A stretch of 64,000 nucleotides of DNA, taken from NCBI GenBank assembly GCA_963832725.1, contig CAWHVG010000005.1, positions 2,728,001-2,792,000 of the forward strand, written 5' to 3'. Numbering within the stretch: the first letter of the stretch is position 1; each line of letters begins with the position of its first letter. Positions 47,839 through 55,505 of the stretch are shown in pieces. Below the pieces are notes generated by a model. The model searched no databases. It was not told the origin of the DNA and saw only the letters and a program-made list of their open reading frames with translations. The stretch is from JAEZBP01 sp963832725. GTDB taxonomy: Bacteria > Myxococcota_A > Polyangia > Polyangiales > Sandaracinaceae. The position numbers and the translations under genes were made by a program.

Positions 47839-48533
47839 GCGCCGTCTCGAACGAAGACGTAGCCCACCCCGCGCACGGTGCGGATGAGCTTGGGCGAACG
47901 CGGATCGTCGCCGAGCTTCTTGCGCACGTGGGAGATGTGCACGTCCACCGTGCGCTCCGACACCACGATGTCGTCGCGGCCCGCCTCGCTGAGGAGCGCG
48001 TCGCGCGGAACTACGCGGCCGGCCCGCCGCATCAGCGCCACCAAGAGGTCGAGCTCGAGCCCGGTGAGGTCGACCGCTTCGCCGTTCACGCGGGCCGTGC
48101 GAGCGCCCACGTCCACCTCGACCTCGCCGATGGCGATGCGCTCTCGGGTGACGTCCGGCTGGGCTCGCCGCAGCACCGCCCTGAGCCGCGCCAAGAGCTC
48201 GCGTGGGCTGAAGGGCTTGGGCACGTAGTCGTCGGCGCCGAGCTCGAGCCCGACCACGCGATCCGCCTCGTCACCCCGCGCGGTCAGCATCAGCACCGGG
48301 ATGCGGCTCTTGTCGCGGACGCGCCGCAGCACCTCCAGCCCATCCATCCCCGGCATCATCACGTCGAGCAGCACGGCGTCGAACGTCCCGTGAGCGAGGA
48401 TGTCGAGGCCGCTCGCCCCGTCGCGGGCGCTGGTCAGACCGACATCGTGGTCGGCGAAATAGCCGACCAGCAGATCCGCGAGCCGCGCGTCGTCGTCAAT
48501 CAAGAGCACACGAAGGGACATGGGATCGCTCAT
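47835..48533 (-). CDS. OmpR/PhoB-family response regulator
   Basis: 232 residues from ATG 48533 (MSDPMSLRVLLIDDD). The receiver has the acidic pair DDD, phospho-Asp in VLLDVMMPGMDGLEV (near residue 55), Thr in MLTARGD and the Lys of YVPKPFSP. The C-terminal winged helix (VDLTGLELDLLVALMRRAGRVVPRDAL, RTVDVHISHVRKKLGDD, IRTVRGVGYVFV) is OmpR-type. It activates genes after phosphorylation by the downstream His-rich kinase. Most likely targets are the neighbouring Spy-like and His-rich genes, as in CpxR systems (inference). Confidence 0.94.
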   Translation of the reverse strand: MSDPMSLRVLLIDDDARLADLLVGYFADHDVGLTSARDGASGLDILAHGTFDAVLLDVMMPGMDGLEVLRRVRDKSRIPVLMLTARGDEADRVVGLELGADDYVPKPFSPRELLARLRAVLRRAQPDVTRERIAIGEVEVDVGARTARVNGEAVDLTGLELDLLVALMRRAGRVVPRDALLSEAGRDDIVVSERTVDVHISHVRKKLGDDPRSPKLIRTVRGVGYVFVRDGA

Positions 48534-48874
48534 CCTACACTTCCAATCCTCGATGCGCCGGTGCCGGGTCCCCGGCGAGGGGACCCCGCTGGCGTGCGGA
48601 ATCGGGCAGTCTGAAGAGAGAGCCGGAGCGCCTATCAAGCCCGCCCGTTCCCCGAGCCCTCCGGCGGGCTCCGGCCGACACCCGGGGTGCACGCCGAACC
48701 GGCTCCGGCCAACCGACACCCGGGGTGCTCGACGAACCGGCTGAGGCGAGCGGCTCGCGGAGAGCGGGACCGCCGAGCCGACAGCCCACCCGGCTAGCCC
48801 ACCCGGCTAGCCCACCCGGCTAGCCCACTCGGCTAGCCCACCCGGTTCCACCCCGGGGGCGGCGCCCCGAACGC
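48534..48874. repeat. Intergenic region with 13-bp and ~38-bp tandem repeats
   Basis: 341 bp without a gene. Two direct copies of about 38 bp (ACACCCGGGGTGC...GAACCGGCT) lie at 48675 and 48713. Then CCCACCCGGCTAG repeats four and a half times from 48785 to 48847 with a 13-bp period. The array sits just downstream of the His-rich gene and upstream of the regulator, where it could act as a spacer or attenuator. Function unknown. Confidence 0.85.
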
Positions 48875-49108
48875 TCACCAGTGCGGGTGGTGCATCCCGT
48901 GCCCTTGGGGCGGCGGCGGACGGTCGACCGGCGCCTGACCGTCCTGGGCGCGATGGGCCGCCTCGACGCAGACGTCGGCGACGTGTCGCTCGAACGCGGC
49001 GCGGCGCTCGGCCGCGTGGTGGTGGAAGCACGCCATCGACGCGATGCCGGAGCCGAAGCCGCCGACGGTGCCGAAGGCGAGAAGGGCGATGAGCAGCTTG
49101 CGCTTCAT
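48875..49108 (-). CDS. Small His-rich exported protein
   Basis: 77 residues: MKRKLLIALLAFGTVGGFGSGIA signal, then a Cys (ASMAC) that may be a lipobox, FHHHAAERRAAFERH, and a C-terminus rich in His and Pro (GHGMHHPHW). Start overlaps the Spy-like stop (ATGA, 49105-49108). The His clusters suggest metal binding in the periplasm. No named family. Confidence 0.75.
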   Translation of the reverse strand: MKRKLLIALLAFGTVGGFGSGIASMACFHHHAAERRAAFERHVADVCVEAAHRAQDGQAPVDRPPPPQGHGMHHPHW

Positions 49109-49635
49109 GATTCGTTCTCCTCGTGTCTCGTCGGGCTCACGGCCCAGCCTCGGTAGGGACCGCCGAAACCGCGCCGCGGACCGGCCTCGATCAGCTCGGC
49201 CAGCGTCTCCCGCTGCTCCGGATCGAGCGCGTTGTGGATGCGTCCGAGCGCACCGGCGAACGCCTGGTGCACCTCGCGGAGCGCGTCGTCGTGCCGCGAG
49301 AAGAGCTCCCCGAGCGCCTCCTCGTCGAGCGACTCGTTGCGCAGCACCCGCGCGACCTCGTCCCGCGACGCCTTGCCCTGCTTCTTGATGGCGCGAGTCT
49401 CCTCGAGGAACTCCTCGACCGCCTTGCTGATCTCCTTCTCCTGCCCCGGCGTGGTGTCGAGCCGGCGGAAGAGCCAGCGCATCCACCCACGGGCGCCAAA
49501 GTGACGTTGGTCGTGCCAACCGTGATGACCTCGACCGCGATGACCGTCGTGCCAGCCGCGCCCGCAGCGGCGACCGCCGCGGAGCACCTTCACCAGCCCG
49601 ATCAGGCACACGATCCCAATCAGAAATCCAAACAT
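49105..49635 (-). CDS. Spy/CpxP-like periplasmic or membrane-tethered protein
   Basis: 176 residues. N-terminal hydrophobic helix (MFGFLIGIVCLIGLVKVL) is an uncleaved anchor. A His/Gly/Arg-rich stretch (HDGHRGRGHHGWHDQRHFG) follows, then about 100 residues of long helices with the LTxxQ-like pattern of Spy/CpxP/ZraP proteins (TTPGQEKEISKAVEEFLEET, LDPEQRETLAELIE). Such proteins chaperone or sense metal in the envelope. It heads an operon: Spy-like, His-rich, regulator, kinase. Confidence 0.8.
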   Translation of the reverse strand: MFGFLIGIVCLIGLVKVLRGGRRCGRGWHDGHRGRGHHGWHDQRHFGARGWMRWLFRRLDTTPGQEKEISKAVEEFLEETRAIKKQGKASRDEVARVLRNESLDEEALGELFSRHDDALREVHQAFAGALGRIHNALDPEQRETLAELIEAGPRRGFGGPYRGWAVSPTRHEENES

Positions 49636-49790
49636 GCGTGACCTCCTTCACCCGAGAACCTGGAGCGGTCCTGTGAAGGGAGCGCATGGCTCGACGTGAA
49701 GAAGTGTGAACGACGCCGGTCTCGCGACCGCGGGATCGAGCTACGGCTCGGCGCGGCGCGGAAGCGCACAGCGAACCGAGAGCGGGCGCG

Positions 49791-52220
49791 TCAGGGGGAC
49801 GCCAAGGTCACTCCGTCGGGCAGGGTGTCGAGCCCGGCGGCGGTCGAGCCGTCGTCACCGGTCGCGTCACGGATGAAGACGCCCGCGAGGGAGATGGGCT
49901 CGCCGTTCGCGGTGAACAGCACTCGGTCCATGGTCGAGTGCTCGACCACCACGTCGGCGAACTGGCCATGCGCGCTCCGCAGCCCGAACGCGCAGTCGAG
50001 CGCGGCCGCACAATGAGCGCGCCGATAGACGTGCGCCGCGCCCACCACCCCGTCGTAGCCCGTGGTCTCCGTGCCGACGAAGGAGGAGTAGTACGCGCGG
50101 GTGGCGTTCGCGATGTCGTTGTCCAGGAACTGGAAGTGCCAGCTCGGCGCCGTGAGATCGTAGTGGTGCCCGGTCCACGCGACGGCGCTGAAGGGCGCGC
50201 CCTCCATGCCCATCGCGTTGTTCGCGACCACCGTGTCCATGGTCAGGAAGTACTGCTGGATGAGCGGCTCGTTGCCGAGCTCGTTGTCCACGAAGAGGAA
50301 ATGACCGTGATAGTTCCCGACGCTGATCGTCGAGGTGGCGTCGGGCGAGATGTCGAAGGGAGAGTCGATCTCGATGGTGTCGACGCCCGGTCCCGCCGTG
50401 ACCGCGTGGCGCCACTGTCCGGCACCCGTACCGTCGAGGATCTGGACGACGGCGCCCGCCCAGTCGAACGTGAGCGGCGTGTCGCTGGGGGAGGTCGGCG
50501 TGTTGGTGGCGCCCGCGAGATGGAGCGTCGTGCCCTCCACGCTGCTCACGCCGCCGAGGTAGATCCCGGTCCCGCCATCGGAGGTCTGCCCGACGTAGCC
50601 CGGCTGCGCCTCGGTGGCGTCGCGCGAGGAGTGGTTGTTGGCCCAGAGCAGGTCCCGCGTGTAGGGCCCGCTGAAATAAGGATCGCCGTAGAACTCCGTG
50701 AACCAGGAGCCGGGGTTCGGGTTGGGCATGTCCACCCAGTGATTGCTGACCGAGTCGCCGATCTGGTGGAGCGTATTGTTCGAGAACACCATCGAGTGCG
50801 AGCGAGCGGAGATGTACGCGTTGGAGTTCCTCCAGCGGAGCGTGGTCCCCGTGACGCGCAGATAGGAGACGCCTTCGCGGGCGAAGAGGCTGATGTCGGC
50901 CTCGAGGACGCTGTCGGTGACCTCGGTGCTCGCGGCCCGGCGCAGGAAGAGCGCCACGCCGGCGTTCGCCTCGTCGGACGGAAGCGTGATGGAGACGCGA
51001 CGGAACCAACCGCGCTCGGAGGTGAACTCCCGCTCGACGCCATGGCCCGTGAATCCGTTGGGGGCCACGACCGAGAGGTCTTCGAGCGCGAAGGTGCCGC
51101 GGTCCGGACGACCGTGGGTCAGGCTCGCGCTGCGGATGAGCACCGGGTCACTCGGAGCCGCGGTCCACTCCAGCGTCGTCATGTCCGTGCCGGCGCCGAC
51201 GAGCAACGTCCGCGGAGGCAAGAGGAGCTGCTCGGTGAGCGCGTAGGTCCCCGCCGGGATCTCCAGCGTGCCGCCGTCCGCGAGCATGCCGAGCGCCGTC
51301 GCGAAGCGCGCGTCGTCGTCCGCGCCCATCGACGTGTCGAGCACGACGTGGGTCGAGGGCCAGTCGGCGCTCGCGCGGACGGTCACCGTCGAGATGGCGG
51401 TGTCGGCGTAGCCTTCGAAGCGCGTCCATCCGTACGTCCCGCCGCGGCCGTTGTGCACGTAGAGCTCGTAGTCGCCTTCCGGCGTCGTGGCCGGGACGTC
51501 GAAGGTCACGGCGTAACCGCCGCTCGCCGTTCGTTCCGCCAGCGTGAGGTCGGCCACCACGTGCCCGTCGGCCACCAGCGCGGCGGCCGGATCCATGCAG
51601 CCACCGGCGTCCAACGCCGTGCCGGCCACGGTGATCTGCCCACCCGGCGTCGCGGTGGCGCCTCCGTCGCCGAGCACGAACCAGGGATCGGGCCGGTTGA
51701 CGAGGATGGGGCGGCCGGACGCGCCGCCTTCGCTCATGCGGAACGCGTACACGCCTTGGGTCCACTCGGCCGGGATCGTGAACGTCACGCTGCGAGAGGT
51801 GGCGGTCGCCAGCGGCACCGCCATCCAATCGGGCACCGGGCCGCCCGCGTCGAGCGGTCCGCCGCGCGGCCAGTCCGGGACCTGCATCAGCTCGCCGCTC
51901 ACCGCGGAGGACATCGCGCCGCCGGTGACCAACACGGTGTCGTCGGGGAGCGCGGGCTGAGAAGCCCAGAAGGGCATCGGCGCCGCGGAGTCGCCCATCT
52001 CGTCGAGCGAGCCGGCGGTGCCCTCCGGCGAGAAGCAGTCGGGCGGCACCGTCGGCCCCGCGTCATGACCGCCGTCGAGGCTGGCGTCGGCTCGGGCGGA
52101 CAATCCGCCGTCGGTCGAGCTCGCGTCCTGAGACGACGCGTCCGGCCCGGACGTGGAGGAGCCGCACGCCGACACGGCGAGAAGGACGAACGAGAGGCCG
52201 GAGCGAGTGAGGAGTTTCAT
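49791..52220 (-). CDS. Right-handed beta-helix (pectate-lyase-like) lipoprotein
   Basis: 809 residues from ATG 52220: signal with lipobox AVSAC, Ser/Asp linker, an N-terminal domain of about 200 residues with beta-sandwich sequence (SVTFTIPAEWTQGVYAFRM, IPAEW), and then a parallel beta-helix. The helix begins DDARFATALGMLADGGTLEIPAGTY, the pectate-lyase-superfamily opening, and continues with repeated short strands and Asn ladders (VFSNNTLHQIG, FVDNELGN, VVANNAMG). It probably binds or cleaves a polysaccharide outside the cell; catalytic residues cannot be assigned. Two copies of the TetR-type palindrome lie upstream of its start. Confidence 0.85.
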   Translation of the reverse strand: MKLLTRSGLSFVLLAVSACGSSTSGPDASSQDASSTDGGLSARADASLDGGHDAGPTVPPDCFSPEGTAGSLDEMGDSAAPMPFWASQPALPDDTVLVTGGAMSSAVSGELMQVPDWPRGGPLDAGGPVPDWMAVPLATATSRSVTFTIPAEWTQGVYAFRMSEGGASGRPILVNRPDPWFVLGDGGATATPGGQITVAGTALDAGGCMDPAAALVADGHVVADLTLAERTASGGYAVTFDVPATTPEGDYELYVHNGRGGTYGWTRFEGYADTAISTVTVRASADWPSTHVVLDTSMGADDDARFATALGMLADGGTLEIPAGTYALTEQLLLPPRTLLVGAGTDMTTLEWTAAPSDPVLIRSASLTHGRPDRGTFALEDLSVVAPNGFTGHGVEREFTSERGWFRRVSITLPSDEANAGVALFLRRAASTEVTDSVLEADISLFAREGVSYLRVTGTTLRWRNSNAYISARSHSMVFSNNTLHQIGDSVSNHWVDMPNPNPGSWFTEFYGDPYFSGPYTRDLLWANNHSSRDATEAQPGYVGQTSDGGTGIYLGGVSSVEGTTLHLAGATNTPTSPSDTPLTFDWAGAVVQILDGTGAGQWRHAVTAGPGVDTIEIDSPFDISPDATSTISVGNYHGHFLFVDNELGNEPLIQQYFLTMDTVVANNAMGMEGAPFSAVAWTGHHYDLTAPSWHFQFLDNDIANATRAYYSSFVGTETTGYDGVVGAAHVYRRAHCAAALDCAFGLRSAHGQFADVVVEHSTMDRVLFTANGEPISLAGVFIRDATGDDGSTAAGLDTLPDGVTLASP

Positions 52221-52300
52221 CGAATGCACAGTCTCCGAGAATCGACGGCGTCGTCGAGGGCGACAACGCTGGCGGTAGCATGACGAGCGCATGAATGGCG

Positions 52301-52317
52301 ACCGAACGCCGTTCGGT
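52301..52317. promoter_or_regulatory. Palindromic operator 1, ACCGAACGCCGTTCGGT
   Basis: A 17-bp inverted repeat (arms ACCGAAC/GTTCGGT, 3-bp spacer) ending 81 bp upstream of the beta-helix lipoprotein ATG. Same core as sites 2 and 3. Size and symmetry are those of a TetR-dimer site. Confidence 0.7.
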
Positions 52318-52437
52318 TGGGGCGCCGCCTTCGGAGCATCCGGCCTGCTCTCGGTCCGCGCGACCTCGACGTCGAAGCTGGATTCATCGACGTTTGGAAC
52401 GCGTGCCAGCGCGCCGCCACGGCCCTCCGTCACCTCG

Positions 52438-52454
52438 CCCGAACACGGTTCGGG
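52438..52454. promoter_or_regulatory. Palindromic operator 2, CCCGAACACGGTTCGGG
   Basis: 17-bp inverted repeat with the same CCGAAC-N3-GTTCGG core, 137 bp from site 1. Confidence 0.65.
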
Positions 52455-52552
52455 TAGAAGGCGTGAACCTCGATGGACTGCTCGTCCACCCCCGACTCTG
52501 CTGTGGCGGCGACTCCGACCCGCTCACGTGGGCTTGCCTCTGACGGAACGCC

Positions 52553-53385
52553 TCACGGCGCCGTGTCGACGCAGATCCGATACGGGTTGGCGACCGCGCT
52601 GCCCGCGTCGCTCACCAGGACGTACACGATGCTGTCCGACGTCCAGGAGCTGAACCGAAGCCCTTCGAGCCCGCCGGCCCCGTTCATGTCGGAGGTGGCG
52701 ACGAGGGCGCCCGATCCGTCGTAGAACTGGAGCTGCACGTCCACCGCGCTGTCCGGAGTGACCGACACGGCGATGGGTGAATCGGTGGCGGCGTGGACCT
52801 GGAAGAGAATCGCGGTCCGTCCCGAGCGGCACCAGACTGCGGCTCACACAGTCCCCGAGCCCGAGCACGGCGTCGTCGGCCGTGTCGCTGCCGGTCACGA
52901 TGGTCGGGCCGAAGCAGACCGGAGGACCGCTGCGGGTGGCCAGACAGAGCGTCTGCTCTTCTCGGCAGTCGTTGGCGCGGCTGATGTCGCAGTCACGCGT
53001 GCAGGTCCCGGTCGTCTCCCCGCTGAGGATGAGGCAACGGCCACCCTCGCAGCGCGCCGGGTCGGTGCAGGTCTCGCCATAGCCGAGCAGAGGCCCGGCG
53101 TCCGGAGGATCCGCCGGACCCGAGTCGGGAGAGCCCGAGTCCGGAGAGCCCGAGTCGAGCGGCGCCGCAGCGTCGGGCTCGGAGCCGGCGTCTGGCGGGT
53201 TGCCCTGCGTCGACTGCGTTCGACGTGCCCCCGTCGCACGCCGAGAAGAACGCGAGCGCGAAGAGGAGCGGGGAAGCGCGCCCGCTGAATCGGGGCGAGC
53301 GATGCGTGTCGAGGTGCGAAGCCGCGCGGCCCTGGGCGGCCGAGCCATCACGGATGAGCGTCTCGTCGAAGGGGCGAAGTACCAT
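52553..53385 (-). CDS. Cys-rich lipoprotein with C-terminal pre-peptidase-like domain (two frame breaks)
   Basis: Three ORF pieces join into one gene. Piece 1 from ATG 53385 carries a signal and lipobox (LLFALAFFSAC). Piece 2 has an Asp/Pro/Ser linker (SGSPDSGSPDSGPADPPDAG) and Cys modules (CTDPARCEGGRCLILSGET). Piece 3, ending 52553, is a beta domain (DSAVDVQLQFYDGSGALVA, DSIVYVLVSD). The first break is a run of five G near 53230 (four would restore frame). The second is GAATC at 52807-52811; read as GATC it gives GTDRDLFQVHAATD. About 275 residues when joined. Start uncertain. Divergent from the TetR gene across operator 3. Confidence 0.65.
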
Positions 53386-53421
53386 GGCGGCCGAACGTGC
53401 GTCGTGACGTGCGCCGGGCAA

Positions 53422-53436
53422 CCGAACACCGTTCGG
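53422..53436. promoter_or_regulatory. Palindromic operator 3, CCGAACACCGTTCGG
   Basis: Perfect 15-bp inverted repeat with a 3-bp spacer in the divergent control region between the lipoprotein start (53385) and the TetR gene. Its position suits repression of both. Confidence 0.75.
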
Positions 53437-53494
53437 GGGAGAGATTCGAGTGGCGCGACGTACTCACTCCCCCCAGCCATCGAGGTCCGTCTCC

Positions 53495-54118
53495 ATGAAC
53501 GACACGCGCGGCGCCGAGCCGAAGGATGCCAAGAGCCACATCCTGAAGTGCGCGCGCCGGCTGCTCGCCACCGAGGGAGAGGCCGGCCTCCAGGTCCGCA
53601 CGCTCGCCATCGCAGCGGGCCGCAGCGCGTCGACCATCTACCATCACTTCCCCTCCAAGGAAGCAATCGTCGACGCCTGCATCGAGGATGTCTACCGGGA
53701 CATCCGCAGCCTCGGCCCCGAGCTCCTCGCCTCCCTCCCGGAGACCGACAATCCGGCCGCGCTCATCGCGCGCGCCACCCGCATCGGCTTTCGGCTCTGC
53801 CGCGCCGAGACCCTGACCCTTCGCATCCTGCTGGGAAACGTCGTCCGGAACGGAGGGCTGGACCCATCACGACGCAGCGCGGTGCAGCTTCCCTTCATCG
53901 ACGCCTTCGAGAGCTGGCTCCGCGCCCAGCACGCCCGGCCGGTGCCCGACGTGCGGCTGCGCATCCAGAGCCTGATCTTCCTGGTCGCCCGCTACGCCTG
54001 CGGAGCCGACGACGACCTCGAGCAGGTCACCGGCGCCGCGTCCGCCGAGGCGGCCGAGGTCGCAATCGAAGAGCACCTCGCCACGCACGCGGTCTCCTGG
54101 CTCCTGCCCACGGGCTGA
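53495..54118 (+). CDS. TetR/AcrR-family transcriptional repressor
   Basis: 207 residues from ATG 53495, which has GAGG nine bases upstream; GTG 53450 is a longer alternative lying 14 bp after operator 3. The N-terminal TetR helix-turn-helix is textbook: ILKCARRLLATEGEAGLQVRTLAIAAGRSASTIYHHFPSKEAIVDA. The helical C-terminal ligand domain (LRIQSLIFLVARYACGADDD) does not reveal the ligand. Expected to bind the nearby CCGAAC-N3-GTTCGG palindromes as a dimer and repress itself and both lipoprotein genes (inference). Confidence 0.92.
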   Translation: MNDTRGAEPKDAKSHILKCARRLLATEGEAGLQVRTLAIAAGRSASTIYHHFPSKEAIVDACIEDVYRDIRSLGPELLASLPETDNPAALIARATRIGFRLCRAETLTLRILLGNVVRNGGLDPSRRSAVQLPFIDAFESWLRAQHARPVPDVRLRIQSLIFLVARYACGADDDLEQVTGAASAEAAEVAIEEHLATHAVSWLLPTG

Positions 54119-54212
54119 GCGCCCACGGCGACAACCGGCACTGACGGGCCGGCCACCCAACGGCCTCGCGGACCGTGTACCCGCCGGCGTGTCTGCGCCC
54201 TATAGTCCGCCC

Positions 54213-54758
54213 GTGCATCTCTCACCGCAGGAGCTCCGGACCCTCACCGCCGACGTCCCGCTCGACGCGAATCGAACCTCGCCCCCGTGAGGGCATCACA
54301 CGAGAGGGGATCTCGTTCGCGATGGGCCACGAACTGGTCGCCCGCTTCGACGGCGCCGAGGTCATCGTCACCATCGACCCGACCCGGAACGCCGAGCAGC
54401 ACACGATCCACTGGAGCTTCCCGGGCTCCGTCCCCCCGATCGGGCTCGTCGCCCAGCGCCGGATCGCGGGGATGCCACCCGACGCGCGGGCTGAAGACCG
54501 GCGTCCGGGCGTTCGACGCGGCCTTCGTTCTCCGTTGCGACCTGCCGGACGTGGCTGCGCGGGTCTTGGACCCAGTGCTCGCCGAGCAGCTCGCGACCAA
54601 CGAGGTCTGCGTGCTCCACGACATCATCGCAATCGCCGATGAACAGACCGGAATCCCCGGGTTCGGGACCTTCTTTCGCGTTCCACCTCGACCTGCCGTG
54701 GTCGCCGAGAGCTTCGAGAATCACCCGCGCGCTGCAGCGGCGGATCTTCACGAGCTAG
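54213..54758 (+). pseudogene. Conserved hypothetical gene with three or more frame breaks
   Basis: Pieces in three frames assemble into one protein of about 180 residues: MHLSPQELRTLTADVPLDA, then EPRPREGITREGISFAMGH and ARFDGAEVIVTID, and finally TGVRAFDAAFVLRCDLPDVA and VCVLHDIIAIADEQTG. The first break is GAATC at 54269-54273 (GATC restores frame), the second a CCC run near 54479. At least one more lies at 54670-54722. The end RALQRRIFTS-TAG falls on the CTAG that begins a MITE-like element. It may be intact in the organism apart from the insertion at its 3' end. No family recognised. Confidence 0.55.
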
Positions 54759-54919
54759 TCCCCCGTATCCCAAGTGAGTGCCGAATATCGGCGAGCCATC
54801 GGCGTGCGGATCAAGGAACGACGACGAGGCGATGCCAAGCATCGTCGAGGAGGAGTGACGCCGAGCCGCGCGTCGAGGGCCGGCGAGATTCGGTAGGAAT
54901 CTGGGATACGGGGGACTAG
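54755..54919. mobile_element. MITE-like element, 165 bp, with 18-bp perfect terminal inverted repeats
   Basis: CTAGTCCCCCGTATCCCA (54755-54772) and its exact reverse complement (54902-54919) bound a 165-bp non-coding element. Similarity continues inward imperfectly (CCGAAT words on both arms). Both ends begin or finish with CTAG, which could be a 4-bp target duplication as produced by IS5-type transposases. It overlaps the stop codon of the preceding gene. Non-autonomous; no transposase inside. Confidence 0.75.
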
Positions 54920-54973
54920 CGCTATCGACGGCGCGCGGTTGGGGCACGGTGCCGCTGCCGTGCGCGGCCAGCC

Positions 54974-55009
54974 CGCGTGACCTAGCCCGTCCGCGTGACC
55001 TAGCCCGTC
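54974..55009. repeat. 18-bp tandem duplication CGCGTGACCTAGCCCGTC x2
   Basis: Two exact adjacent copies, at the 3' end of the transposase remnant. Confidence 0.9.
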
Positions 55010-55347
55010 GTGCGCTCAGCCAGCCCGGCGGCTCCGCTCGCCAGCCCGCCCGACTTTCGTGGAAGAGCGCGTATTTTCTTGGCGACAAGCTGCCGATACC
55101 GTCGGAGGATCGTCTCCGGCGTCACGATGGAGGCGAGCGCCCGAAGGCGCTCTCGGCCCAGCCGCTTGCCCCGCTCGGCCAGCCGCCGACGCTGGGCATC
55201 CGTGAACCGGAGCCGGCGCTTGCCGAGGTGCTCCCGCAGGACGCGGTTCTCTTCGAGCAGGTACTCGATCGCATCGACCTGGCGGCGGTTCATCCAGCCC
55301 GCCACAGTGAGCACCAGGAAGTGGAGCGCGGTCGATTCCACGAGCAC
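55000..55347 (-). pseudogene. Truncated integrase-type transposase (N-terminal part only)
   Basis: 115 residues with LTVAGWMNRRQVDAIEYLLEE, RRLRFTDAQRRRLAERGKRL and SIVTPETILRRYRQLVAKKI. This is the DNA-binding N-terminus of an rve-type transposase/integrase family common in environmental bacteria, whose full proteins exceed 300 residues. The DDE catalytic core is absent and the frame ends in unrelated tail residues. A remnant, probably deleted by recombination. Confidence 0.75.
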
Positions 55348-55505
55348 GATCTACCATCCGGTGTCGGCATGCCGGCAGGCGGGCCATCCGGCTGGTGCCG
55401 CGTTGACCTTGGCCCGCTGCTCCACCACCATCACACCCGATCGGATGTCCTAGCCCCTCGCACGTCTCATTCGGACGCTTCAGGATACCTACATACATCG
55501 CGGAG

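Larger units (their letters stand above)
52221..52552. promoter_or_regulatory. Control region with two palindromic operators
   Basis: 332 bp without a gene, between the beta-helix gene start and the stop of the next lipoprotein. It contains two copies of CCGAAC-N3-GTTCGG, at 52302-52316 and 52439-52453. These are listed separately. Confidence 0.6.
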
